From NCBI GenBank assembly GCA_964509075.1, contig CAZDWC010000009.1, positions 1-64,000 of the forward strand: a stretch of DNA of 64,000 nt, given 5' to 3'. The notes under the pieces were generated by a model. The model ran no database searches, had not been told where the DNA came from, and worked only from the letters and a program-made list of their open reading frames with translations. The translations under genes and the position numbers were made by a program. Positions 54,412 through 63,163 of the stretch are shown one piece after another. The DNA comes from UBA7239 sp964509075 (GTDB lineage: Bacteria; Pseudomonadota; Gammaproteobacteria; Pseudomonadales; UBA7239). Numbering within the stretch: the stretch's first letter is position 1; every line of letters starts with the position of its first letter.

Positions 54412-55299
54412 TCAATACAGTGCCTGGCCCAGTTGTATCACCTCGCCGAGATCGCGGCTGGTGGGCACCAGGATCACATCATCGGCGCCGAGTTTTTTTA
54501 TCTCGCCAAGAAAACCCTTGAGATCCTGTACGCTGCCGTTGAAGCCGGCGTACGGAATCAGCTGATTGGCAATCGCGGGCGGCATGAAATTCATGTAGCG
54601 CTCAAGATGGCGCATCATCTGTTCCTTGCCCGATTTCTCTATTCCATACCAGAAGCTGGCGATCAATCGTGGTTGGCTTTCGCGGCCGGCAGCTTGCCAC
54701 GCTGCGCGAAAATTATCGAATGACTGGCGAATGTCATCCAGTGACACCAGCATGGAGAAACCGGAGAGACCATCGGCATAGCGCGCAGCAGCGGCGATGG
54801 ATTTCGGGCCGATGGCGCCGGCGAGAATTTTGGGGCCGTTTTTTTGTACTGGCAGGGGTTCGACAATGCGCAGCGCCTCCGGCAGCACGCTGCTGTCGCC
54901 GCGCCATACACGACGCAGAACCTGTGCGTTTTCTTCCAGCTTGGCAATCTTGTGGTTGGCCCAGTCGGCGCCGATAGACGCGTAATCTTCCTTGCGTCCG
55001 CCGGTGCCGACACCGAGGGTGAGGCGGCCGTTTGCAATCACGTCAATCGTCGCAAACTGTTTCCCCAGCAGCACCGGGTTATGCATGGTCAGTACACTGA
55101 CGGTGGTGATCAACTCCACACGCTCGGTCCACGCAGCGGTGGCGGCAAGTGTGGTCATCAGTTCAGGATTGACGAAGGTGATGCGTTCACCCATCGCAAC
55201 ACTGGCCCATGGGCCGCGATCAATCGTCTGTGCCCATTGCTGCATGCTGGCGCGATCCCAGCCGGGTTCCATGAAGGGTATGGTCATGCCGATGCGCAT
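54412..55299 (-). CDS. LLM-class flavin-dependent oxidoreductase
   Basis: A 295-aa luciferase-like TIM-barrel flavoprotein. It begins MRIGMTIPFMEPGWD and has RLTLGVGTGGRKEDY, the flavin-phosphate region of the class. FMN or F420 dependence cannot be told from sequence. Neighbouring catabolic genes suggest it oxidises or reduces a hydrophobic substrate. Confidence 0.88.
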   Translation of the reverse strand: MRIGMTIPFMEPGWDRASMQQWAQTIDRGPWASVAMGERITFVNPELMTTLAATAAWTERVELITTVSVLTMHNPVLLGKQFATIDVIANGRLTLGVGTGGRKEDYASIGADWANHKIAKLEENAQVLRRVWRGDSSVLPEALRIVEPLPVQKNGPKILAGAIGPKSIAAAARYADGLSGFSMLVSLDDIRQSFDNFRAAWQAAGRESQPRLIASFWYGIEKSGKEQMMRHLERYMNFMPPAIANQLIPYAGFNGSVQDLKGFLGEIKKLGADDVILVPTSRDLGEVIQLGQALY

Positions 55300-55333
55300 A
55301 GCTGTGCCTCGCTGCTTGGTTGCTATTCAAACG

Positions 55334-56674
55334 TTAGCGTTCAAAAAAACGGATACGGGTTTCGGTGTATTCGGCGCCAGTAAAAAACATGTTGACGGAT
55401 GCGCCGCGAAAATTACTGGACTGATTGATGGTCTTCACCAATGCGTCGGCCTGAGGGGAAGTGATGCCGCGCAGTGTCACCATGAAGCCGCCGTCCTGCG
55501 GTGTAATGTTTTGTAACTCGGCGCTTGCAGGCAACAGCGCGTGCAGCCGCAGCTGGATATCTGCAGTGGACGTTGACGAGGCCTGAGGTTTCAAGTCGGT
55601 GCGGATTTGCATTTGCCAACCACCGCTTTCGCGCGGTATCAGTGATTCAACACGCACGCTGCTGAAAAGAAACGATTTTTCCAGATTTTCAATCAGCTGG
55701 GTAAATGGTGTTGTAGTGCTGCTGTCAACGGTGAGCAGTGTTGCACTGCTGCCGGCAGGTGCAATCGCAGATAGTGTGACGTCGCTTGGGAGGAGCGGGC
55801 GCAGCATGTTGTCGACTTCCTGCTGTCGTGTGTTGCTGCCGCTGTCCGTGCTGTAGTGCTCGCGGGCAACGCTTTCTGCCCAGGGGCGGGCAATTTCACC
55901 TTGCCATGCAGGTGTGCTGGGCGCCCAGTGTTTCCAGTCGTGGTCATTCCAGTTGCCAAGATCAAAACCGCGACAACCATCACCGCACCACACGTAAAAA
56001 CTGTGGCTTTCATTGTGAATGGCTTCCGCGACCAGATAGCCATCGGTACTTTTGATGAAGCGTACCATGCCATCGAAACTGTCCGGGCGTGGCTGCGAAT
56101 GATCAGGGCCGGGATCGTTTTCCATACGGTCGGTAGTGATCCAGCCGCCATCACATTCGTAATCCTTACCGCGTACCAGCGTGTGTTCTGCAAGTGGTGA
56201 CACATACAGTTTTTCAAGATTGGCTGCATATTGGTCATCGCTCATGCGCGCAAATCCTCCAGACCAGCGTGTCGCAGGGCTGTGCATGTCCTCGTACTGC
56301 TTTTGGTAATAGCCTTTGCCGCCTTTCGCGAACAGTTGCTTTTTGTAATTTTCCAGAGTTTCCGGGCTGCGCATCAGGGTTATGCTCAGGCTTTCACGCG
56401 CATCGCCGCTGATGGTCATGGTTTCCCAGTGCCAGCGCTGCGCATTGCGCGGTGGCAGGATATTGCGGAACATCAACGCGTATTCCATGCCGTGACTGCG
56501 ACCAACGCCTTCTTCATCGTTTTCGCCTATGCGGTAGGTGCCGTTGATGTCAGGGCAGGAGGAAAGCCAAGGCCGATCCAGTCGCGCCCAGTCTTCGGGG
56601 TAGCCATCACAACCGACAAGTAACGCAGCAGCCAAAAGCAGAAATAGTGTTGTTGATAATGAATGTGCGCGCAT
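55334..56674 (-). CDS. Lipoprotein with an internal duplication, unknown function
   Basis: A 446-aa protein. A lipobox (LLVGC, Cys22) marks an outer- or inner-membrane lipoprotein. Residues ~35-290 are a globular, Trp- and Asp-rich domain. Two C-terminal repeats align with each other (LRPLLPSDVTLSAIAP... and LHALLPASAELQNITP...), recalling the PilN/GspL-type periplasmic fold. No known family is assigned. It overlaps the MaoC stop by one base (TAATG). Confidence 0.75.
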   Translation of the reverse strand: MRAHSLSTTLFLLLAAALLVGCDGYPEDWARLDRPWLSSCPDINGTYRIGENDEEGVGRSHGMEYALMFRNILPPRNAQRWHWETMTISGDARESLSITLMRSPETLENYKKQLFAKGGKGYYQKQYEDMHSPATRWSGGFARMSDDQYAANLEKLYVSPLAEHTLVRGKDYECDGGWITTDRMENDPGPDHSQPRPDSFDGMVRFIKSTDGYLVAEAIHNESHSFYVWCGDGCRGFDLGNWNDHDWKHWAPSTPAWQGEIARPWAESVAREHYSTDSGSNTRQQEVDNMLRPLLPSDVTLSAIAPAGSSATLLTVDSSTTTPFTQLIENLEKSFLFSSVRVESLIPRESGGWQMQIRTDLKPQASSTSTADIQLRLHALLPASAELQNITPQDGGFMVTLRGITSPQADALVKTINQSSNFRGASVNMFFTGAEYTETRIRFFER

Positions 56675-57120
56675 TATTTGGGTTTACGCAAAATCATGGT
56701 GACAATTTTGTATTCCGCTACAACCACGTCGTCCTGATTGAAAAGTGTATTGAGTGTGGTAACCAATCCGCGATCCGGTTTCGATTGCGAGGGACGCATT
56801 TCCACGACTTGTGTTTGCAGGCGCAAGGTATCACCGGCGCAGACAGGCATGGGGAAGCGCACGTCCTGCCAGCCGAGACCGGCGACGACTGCGACTTCGT
56901 GTTCCATCATGCTGTGCGACAGGCGGATGCCGATAGCAATACTGTGTGCGCTGGAGGCAAACAGTTTGCCCATGGGCGATTGCGCAGCCAGCGCTTCATC
57001 AAGGTGAAACGGCATCGGATCCCATTCGCCGGCGAAGCGCTTGATCTCGTCGGCGCTGACGGTGTGCGTGACAGGCGAGTGGTGAAGTTTGTGCAATTCG
57101 AAATCTTCAAAAAACAACAT
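56674..57120 (-). CDS. MaoC-like hotdog-fold dehydratase
   Basis: A 148-aa protein. The (R)-hydratase-type segment WDPMPFHLDEALAAQSPMG holds the Asp and His usually used to hydrate enoyl-CoA. VCAGDTLRLQTQV is a second conserved hotdog strand. It probably hydrates an acyl-CoA in the adjacent pathway. GGGAAAG precedes the ATG. Confidence 0.88.
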   Translation of the reverse strand: MLFFEDFELHKLHHSPVTHTVSADEIKRFAGEWDPMPFHLDEALAAQSPMGKLFASSAHSIAIGIRLSHSMMEHEVAVVAGLGWQDVRFPMPVCAGDTLRLQTQVVEMRPSQSKPDRGLVTTLNTLFNQDDVVVAEYKIVTMILRKPK

Positions 57121-57151
57121 AATCTTTCCCGATGATGGCTTTATTTTTTGC

Positions 57152-58093
57152 TCAGCTGAAAATGCTTTGCAGGAATGCGCAGCGGTTTTGCAGCGCGGAT
57201 TCCGTCAATGCGTTGTGTTTCATCATGTCGAAACCGTGCACGGTACCGGCGGGGTGATGTTCATTGACGTTGACGCCAGCATTCTGCAGGCGTTGTGCAT
57301 AAGCACGACCTTCATCGCGCAACGGGTCAAATTCTGCCGTTTCCACGTATGCCGGAGGAAGTCCGTTCAGTGATTGACGATTGGCGGGTGCAGCATAGGG
57401 CGGAGCTGATTTGCCGGGTTGCCCCGGTGTGTACACCTCCCACATGCGTTTGTTGGCGACACCGTTGAACACCGGTGCATCGTCAAACTGTGTGGCGGAT
57501 TCGCTGCTGCAGTGGTTGTCGAGTGCAGGATAGATCAGCCCTTGTCCCCGCAGTGTCACGGATTTTTCATCGCAGGCTTTTTGTGCAATGCCGGCGGCGA
57601 GACAGCCGCCGGCGCTGTCACCCATCACCGCCAGACGCTTGGCGTCGATGTGCAGCCAGTCTGCTTTTTCCTGTGCCCACAACAGCGCGGCATAACAGTC
57701 TTCAAAACCTTTCGGGAAAATGTGTTGTGGCGCGAGGCGGTAATCGACCATGAACACCGCGCAATGCGCGCGGTCGGCATACTGCTGCATGTTGGCGACA
57801 TGGGTGGAGGCATAGGTGAGCACGAAAGCGCCGCCATGGTAGTAGATCACGGCGGGCAGGATTTCATCGGCGCGTGCAGCGACAGGGCGGAACTCGTAGA
57901 CAGGAAAATAACTGCGATCTGCTGACGGTACCCAGTGCTTGTGGGCCTTGCGCATGATGGCACCCTGGCGCAGCTGCACGTCGAGCAGTACCCAGGCATT
58001 GATGATGGCTGTGCTCAGGCGACCGAAGGGAAATGGCAGTGACGGCAGTTTTGCGTAATCCGCATGTACCGCATATTTCTGTAAATTAGCCAT
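57152..58093 (-). CDS. Alpha/beta hydrolase, hormone-sensitive lipase family
   Basis: A 313-aa esterase. The oxyanion motif HGGA, nucleophile elbow GDSAGG, and Asp and His in EFDPLRDEG and GTVHGFDM complete the triad. There is no signal peptide, so it acts in the cytoplasm on a small ester or lactone. The BVMO at 60485 could produce such esters. GGAG precedes the ATG. Confidence 0.92.
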   Translation of the reverse strand: MANLQKYAVHADYAKLPSLPFPFGRLSTAIINAWVLLDVQLRQGAIMRKAHKHWVPSADRSYFPVYEFRPVAARADEILPAVIYYHGGAFVLTYASTHVANMQQYADRAHCAVFMVDYRLAPQHIFPKGFEDCYAALLWAQEKADWLHIDAKRLAVMGDSAGGCLAAGIAQKACDEKSVTLRGQGLIYPALDNHCSSESATQFDDAPVFNGVANKRMWEVYTPGQPGKSAPPYAAPANRQSLNGLPPAYVETAEFDPLRDEGRAYAQRLQNAGVNVNEHHPAGTVHGFDMMKHNALTESALQNRCAFLQSIFS

Positions 58094-58105
58094 GGCATTC
58101 TCCTC

Positions 58106-59737
58106 TCAGTGGGCATCAATGTTTTGCAATAACAGATCTGCACATTTTTCGCCGATCATCACGCACGCTGCATGCGTATTGCCGGAGACAATTTCCGGCA
58201 TGACCGAAGCATCTGCAATGCGCAAATTGTCGATGCCGCGCACGCGCAACTGGTCATCCACCACCGACATGTCGTCGCTGCCCATCCTGCAACTGCCGGC
58301 GAGATGGTGCACCGGGTCGCCGGTGCGGCGAATGTAGTCGAGAATTTCCGCATCGCTATTGATGGCATTGCCCGGCTCCAGTTCCTGCCCGCGATACGCA
58401 TCAAAACAGCTGGCGGCAACAATGTCGCGCGCCTTGCGAAAAGCGGCAACTGCCACGCGCTGATCGTAATCGGTTTGCAGGTAATTCACCTGAATGGCGG
58501 GCGCGTGGCGTTGGTCGCGACTGATGATATGCGTGCTACCGCGACTGCTGGGGCGCAAACCGCAGCTGGCAATGGTGATGCCATTGATGGGTACCAGATT
58601 ACCGCGCGCATCGACATTGCTCGCCGCCGGTGCGAAATGAATCTGGGCATCCGGTGTTTGCGCATCGTCGAGGGCTTTATAGAACACGGCGACCAGAGCG
58701 GCGGGGTTGGCCAGCATGCCGTCTTTCTTGATCAGGTAGCGCAACAGATTGCGCAACATCGGCAGTGGCTGCGATTCGTGGAAATAGGTTTTGCTGTTGA
58801 CAACGCCTTGCTTGATGTAGGCATTCCAGTGATCGTGCAGGTTCTCACCGACACCGGGCACATGTTGCACAGGCGTCATGCCCAGTGCCTTGATGATATC
58901 GGCGTTGCCAATGCCGGAATGTTCGAGCAGCGCTGGCGAATGAATCGCGCCGCCGCAGAGGATGACTTCACACTCGGCACCAATGCGCTGCGTGCCATTT
59001 TTGCTGTGGCATTCAATGCCGACTGCGCGCTGGTTTTCGATCAGTACTTGTGTAACCTGGGTATCCGTCATTACCTGCAGATTGGGCAATTGGCGATCGC
59101 GAATGAATGCGGAGGCGCTGCTCAGGCGTTTGCCGTTCCTGATGTTGTGCGGAAAAAATCCAACCCCCGCCTGTGTGGCGCCATTGATGTCGCTATTGCG
59201 GGGATGGCCTGCTTGCGCCGCTGCATCGATGAAAGCTTCACAAAGCGGAAATTCAGTTACCAAATTACCTACCCACAATGGGCCGCCAGTGCCGTGAAAC
59301 GCATTGGCGCCGTTTTCATGATTTTCCGAGCGTTTGAACAGTGGCAGAACATCCTCATACGCCCAGCCGTTATTGCCGAGTTCGGCCCAGCGGTTGTAGT
59401 CCTCGGCCTGACCGCGTACGTAGACCATGCCGTTGATGGCGCTGCAACCACCCATGACCTTGCCGCGTGGCAGGGGAATCACGCGCTGGTGCAGGCCGGG
59501 TTCAGGCAGCGTTTCGAGGTTCCAGTTGTTTTTGTGCGGTTTGAGCAGGAAGGCAAAGCCGAGCGGGATATGCAACAGAGGATTGCGCGCAGCGCTGCCG
59601 GCTTCCATCAGCAGCACACGCCGGCCGCTGGTCGCGAGGCGATGGGCGAGGGCGCAACCGGCGGAGCCGGCACCGACAACGATGAAATCGAATCGCGTAG
59701 TTTTCTCGTAACAGGTAGTGTTCTTGTAAGAGTTCAT
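58106..59737 (-). CDS. GMC-family FAD-dependent oxidoreductase
   Basis: A 543-aa protein. The FAD motif is VVGAGSAGC; LPRGKVMGGCSAINGMVYVRG is the GMC signature; the C-terminal active site has HHLAGSCRMG and NTHAACVMIGEK. The start at 59737 has AGGAT upstream. It likely oxidises an alcohol to the ketone or aldehyde used by the divergent BVMO. It is divergent from the TetR gene and shares its operator region. Confidence 0.93.
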   Translation of the reverse strand: MNSYKNTTCYEKTTRFDFIVVGAGSAGCALAHRLATSGRRVLLMEAGSAARNPLLHIPLGFAFLLKPHKNNWNLETLPEPGLHQRVIPLPRGKVMGGCSAINGMVYVRGQAEDYNRWAELGNNGWAYEDVLPLFKRSENHENGANAFHGTGGPLWVGNLVTEFPLCEAFIDAAAQAGHPRNSDINGATQAGVGFFPHNIRNGKRLSSASAFIRDRQLPNLQVMTDTQVTQVLIENQRAVGIECHSKNGTQRIGAECEVILCGGAIHSPALLEHSGIGNADIIKALGMTPVQHVPGVGENLHDHWNAYIKQGVVNSKTYFHESQPLPMLRNLLRYLIKKDGMLANPAALVAVFYKALDDAQTPDAQIHFAPAASNVDARGNLVPINGITIASCGLRPSSRGSTHIISRDQRHAPAIQVNYLQTDYDQRVAVAAFRKARDIVAASCFDAYRGQELEPGNAINSDAEILDYIRRTGDPVHHLAGSCRMGSDDMSVVDDQLRVRGIDNLRIADASVMPEIVSGNTHAACVMIGEKCADLLLQNIDAH

Positions 59738-59806
59738 GGCGTGATCCTGCACGGCTCGTTCTGGTGGATGCGTTTTGGTAATTGCTCGTATATTCCCTTG
59801 AGTTCA

Positions 59807-59820
59807 TATACTGCAGTATA
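59807..59820. promoter_or_regulatory. Palindromic operator candidate TATACTGCAGTATA
   Basis: A perfect 14-bp palindrome between the GMC gene and the TetR gene. Its position fits TetR autoregulation and control of both directions. The half-sites match those at 33555-33570. Confidence 0.7.
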
Positions 59821-59846
59821 AGTACATTCAACCTGAGGCCTTGCCC

Positions 59847-60488
59847 ATGCCTGAAGCCGCCAGCGCCGGACGCATTGCCCGGCGCAAGAACGAGTTCCGC
59901 GACAAGATCACGCGTGCGGCCCTGATGCTGTTCGACCGCGACGGCATTGCCGATACCAGCATTGCGGCGATCATCAAGGAAGCCGACATCGCCCACAAGA
60001 CATTTTTCAATCATTTTCCGAGCAAGGATCATCTGCTGCAGCACATTGTGAACACGCACAGCGCCAGTGCCTACGAAATGTTCCGCAAGTATTTTGCAAG
60101 GCACAGTGACCCGGCCGAGCAGCTGGCCTACTGTCTGCAGCAGGCTGCCGAAGTGTTGCAGAAACTTGATGCCAACCGCTACCGCGAATTGCTGACGTTC
60201 TATTTCATGAGCAGTGCCAGCACGCGCGAATTTCGCGAGACACAAAAGCAGGCGTTCCGTGAATTGATTACGCAGATCCTGCAGGCAGCCGCAGCGCAGG
60301 GTCGTCTCAATACGCAATTCACGGTAGACACACTGGCCGACATGGTGACAGGTTTGTGTGTGTCTACCTTGCTGAACTGGTGTGTGGAAGAAAACTATCC
60401 AGTCGCGGAAAAAATGCGTGAGACCGTCCAGTTTATCAATGCAACCGTTTTTGAACATAGCGATGTTTTTCGGGGAGAGCAGGCATGA
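59847..60488 (+). CDS. TetR-family transcriptional regulator
   Basis: A 213-aa protein. The N-terminal HTH is typical (RDKITRAALMLFDRDGIADTSIAAIIKEADIAHKTFFNHFPSKDHLL); the C-terminal ligand-binding domain is variable. ATG at 59847 is preferred to TTG at 59841. Its stop overlaps the BVMO start (ATGA), so regulator and enzyme are co-expressed. The ligand may be a pathway intermediate. Confidence 0.95.
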   Translation: MPEAASAGRIARRKNEFRDKITRAALMLFDRDGIADTSIAAIIKEADIAHKTFFNHFPSKDHLLQHIVNTHSASAYEMFRKYFARHSDPAEQLAYCLQQAAEVLQKLDANRYRELLTFYFMSSASTREFRETQKQAFRELITQILQAAAAQGRLNTQFTVDTLADMVTGLCVSTLLNWCVEENYPVAEKMRETVQFINATVFEHSDVFRGEQA

Positions 60489-61951
60489 GCGCAGATAGAA
60501 ACAATCCTTCCGTGGTGATCATCGGTGCCGGCATGAGCGGCATTTGTCTGGTGATCAAGTTGCGCGAGATGGGGATCACCAATATCACGGTGCTGGAAAA
60601 AGCCGAAACCATCGGCGGCACCTGGCGCGAGAATCGCTACCCGGGCGTGGCTTGCGATGTGCCTTCACACGCGTACACCTATTCGTTTGAACCAAATCCT
60701 GGCTGGAGCAGTTTTTTTGCCGGCGGGCAGGAAATTCATGAGTACTACAAGCGTGTTTATTACAAATACGGCGTTAACTTCAATACGCGCCTCAATGAAG
60801 GCGTAACCAGCTGTGTGTATAACGATGGTCAGTGGACGGTAAAAACCACGCAGGGCAATACCTACACTGCGGATTTGCTGTTTTCCGCCACCGGCATCCT
60901 GCATCAACCGAAATACCCGGATATTCCCGGCCTCGACAGTTTTGCCGGCATCGCCATGCATTCGGCACGCTGGGACAAGTCGCTGGATATCAAGGGCAAA
61001 CGCATTGGTGTGATCGGCACCGGCTCCAGCGCCGCGCAATTGATTCCCGAATTGATCAACACTCCCGGCACAGATGTCACCGTGTTCCAGCGCACGGCAC
61101 AGTGGCTGGTGGAAGCGAAAAACAAAGCGTACAGCGAAGCTGACAAGCAGCGTTTTCGCGAACAGCCATGGCGCATGGCGCTGGTGCGCAATCTGTCATT
61201 GCTCACCTTTGCCCAGGGCACTTCTGCGCTCACTGATGACAGTTGGTGGGGACGCAAGATGCACCAGTTGTTTGCCTGGAATGCCAGGCGTTATATCGAG
61301 AACTCGATTGCAGATCCGGTGCTGCGCGCGAAGCTGACACCGGATTACAAGTTCGGTTGCAAACGTGTGGTGATGAACGAGACGTTCTATCCCGCTATCC
61401 AGAAGCCGAACGCACATCTGGTGACCGATGCCATCGAGCGTATCGAGCCAAAAGGCGTGGTGACCAAAGATGGCAAGTTGCATGAGATCGATATTCTCGT
61501 ACTCGCCACCGGTTTTGATCCGGCGGCCTTTATGCGGCCGATGGAGTTTCGCGGTCGCAACGGTTTGTCGATTGATGATGCATGGAAGGAAAAAATCACC
61601 GCCTATCGCTCATTGATGATTCCGCAGTTCCCGAATTTCTTTTTGATGTTGGGACCGAATTCTCCGATTGGCAATTACTCCGTGATTGCGATGAGTGAAA
61701 TCCAGGCCGATTACTGTCTGGAACTGGTCAAACTGTGGCAAGACGGCAAGTTGAAGGAAATCGAAGCGAAGCCGGAAGCCGTGCAGCGCTGGCGAGATCT
61801 GCTCAAATCGAAAATGAAACACACGGTATGGGCCAGCGGTTGCCAGAGCTGGTATCTGGACGCCGATGGCGATCCGCTCACCTGGCCAGATAAATGGAAA
61901 AACTGGGTGGCGATGATGAAGGATGTAAAAATTACTGATCTGGTTTCCTGA
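60485..61951 (+). CDS. Flavin monooxygenase, Baeyer-Villiger type
   Basis: A 488-aa protein. The FAD site GAGMSG (about 14-19), the NADPH site GTGSSA, and the BVMO fingerprint in FAGIAMHSARWD are visible. It would insert oxygen next to a ketone to give an ester or lactone. It is coupled to the TetR gene, and a GMC dehydrogenase and an esterase lie nearby, suggesting alcohol-ketone-ester degradation. Confidence 0.93.
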   Translation: MSADRNNPSVVIIGAGMSGICLVIKLREMGITNITVLEKAETIGGTWRENRYPGVACDVPSHAYTYSFEPNPGWSSFFAGGQEIHEYYKRVYYKYGVNFNTRLNEGVTSCVYNDGQWTVKTTQGNTYTADLLFSATGILHQPKYPDIPGLDSFAGIAMHSARWDKSLDIKGKRIGVIGTGSSAAQLIPELINTPGTDVTVFQRTAQWLVEAKNKAYSEADKQRFREQPWRMALVRNLSLLTFAQGTSALTDDSWWGRKMHQLFAWNARRYIENSIADPVLRAKLTPDYKFGCKRVVMNETFYPAIQKPNAHLVTDAIERIEPKGVVTKDGKLHEIDILVLATGFDPAAFMRPMEFRGRNGLSIDDAWKEKITAYRSLMIPQFPNFFLMLGPNSPIGNYSVIAMSEIQADYCLELVKLWQDGKLKEIEAKPEAVQRWRDLLKSKMKHTVWASGCQSWYLDADGDPLTWPDKWKNWVAMMKDVKITDLVS

Positions 61952-61960
61952 GATACTGCC

Positions 61961-63148
61961 ATGAGAATTGCCTACACTGCGGAGCAGCTCGCGCTCAAGG
62001 CGCGCGTTGCAGATTACCTGCAAGAGATCATGACCAATGATCTGCTGGAAGAGAAAAAGGATCCGCAGTATTTCGAAGGCGGTGGTCCGGTCTTCAAGGA
62101 AAAAATGCTGAAGATGGGGCGCGATGGTTGGCTCGGCCTCGGTTGGCCGAAGGCGCTCGGTGGCCAGGCACTCGGGCCGGTTGAGCAACATATTTTTGCC
62201 GAGGAAGTGATGGCAGCGGGTTTTCCGTATCCGTTTCTCACTATCGACACCGTCGGGCCGATGCTGGCACAAAACGGTTCTACATTTATTCAGGAAACTG
62301 TCGTCAAACGCATTCTGAAAGGCGAGCTGATCATTTCCATCGGCTATTCCGAACCGGGCGCGGGTACTGATCTTGCGAGTTTGCAAACCCGCGCCGAGCG
62401 CGATGGCGATGACTGGATTATCAATGGCCAGAAAATCTGGACCAGTCTCGGACACTTTGCCGATTACGTGTGGTTGGCAGCACGCACCAATCACGATCCG
62501 GCTATCAAGAAACACAAAGGCATCACGATTTTTCTGGTGCCCACTTCGCTGCCGGGATTTTCCTGCACGCCGATTCACACGCTGGGCATGCGCACCAATG
62601 CCACGTACTACGAAAACATTCGCGTGTCGGATCAATACCGTATTGGTGAGGTTGACGGTGGCTGGAAGTTGATTACCGGACAACTGAATCGCGAGCGGTT
62701 GTCGCTGGTGAATCCCGGCATGTTGACGAGTTTGTTCGAGCAGGTGTGCGAGTGGTGTGGAAAAACACGTGATGCACAAGGCCGTGCACTGATTCATACG
62801 CCGTGGGTGAAGGAAAACCTGGCGCGTGTTGCAACCGGACTGGAAACCTTGAAGCTGCTGATCTGGAAACAGGCATGGGCCATGCAAACCGGCAATCCGG
62901 CGATGGCGGATTCGTCTGCCGCCAAAGTCTATGGCAGCGAATTTTTTGTCGAAGCCTATCGCATGTTGCTGGAAGTGATGGGGCAGGCAGGCACACTCAC
63001 GCGCGACAGTGAAGGTGCGCTGCTGCAAGGCAAACTGGAACACCGTTATCGCGTGGCCTCCGTACTCACGTTTGGCGGAGGTACCAATGAAATCCAGCGC
63101 GACATCATTGCCGCTGCCGGGCTGTTTTTACCGCGTGCTGCGCGTTGA
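61961..63148 (+). CDS. Acyl-CoA dehydrogenase, large-subunit type
   Basis: A 395-aa ACAD. GYSEPGAGTDLASLQTRA and NGQKIWTSLGHFADYVWLA are conserved. The C-terminal FGGGTNEIQRDIIA again has Gly in place of the SCAD-type catalytic Glu. It resembles the protein at 32273 along its length. It follows the BVMO by 9 bases and is followed by a small-subunit partner. Confidence 0.93.
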   Translation: MRIAYTAEQLALKARVADYLQEIMTNDLLEEKKDPQYFEGGGPVFKEKMLKMGRDGWLGLGWPKALGGQALGPVEQHIFAEEVMAAGFPYPFLTIDTVGPMLAQNGSTFIQETVVKRILKGELIISIGYSEPGAGTDLASLQTRAERDGDDWIINGQKIWTSLGHFADYVWLAARTNHDPAIKKHKGITIFLVPTSLPGFSCTPIHTLGMRTNATYYENIRVSDQYRIGEVDGGWKLITGQLNRERLSLVNPGMLTSLFEQVCEWCGKTRDAQGRALIHTPWVKENLARVATGLETLKLLIWKQAWAMQTGNPAMADSSAAKVYGSEFFVEAYRMLLEVMGQAGTLTRDSEGALLQGKLEHRYRVASVLTFGGGTNEIQRDIIAAAGLFLPRAAR

Positions 63149-63163
63149 GATGAGGTGATTGCG

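Noticed and set aside
58172..59821. 549-aa plus-strand frame opposite the GMC gene
   Set aside because: The minus strand encodes a full GMC oxidoreductase with all signatures; this frame has no recognisable domain.
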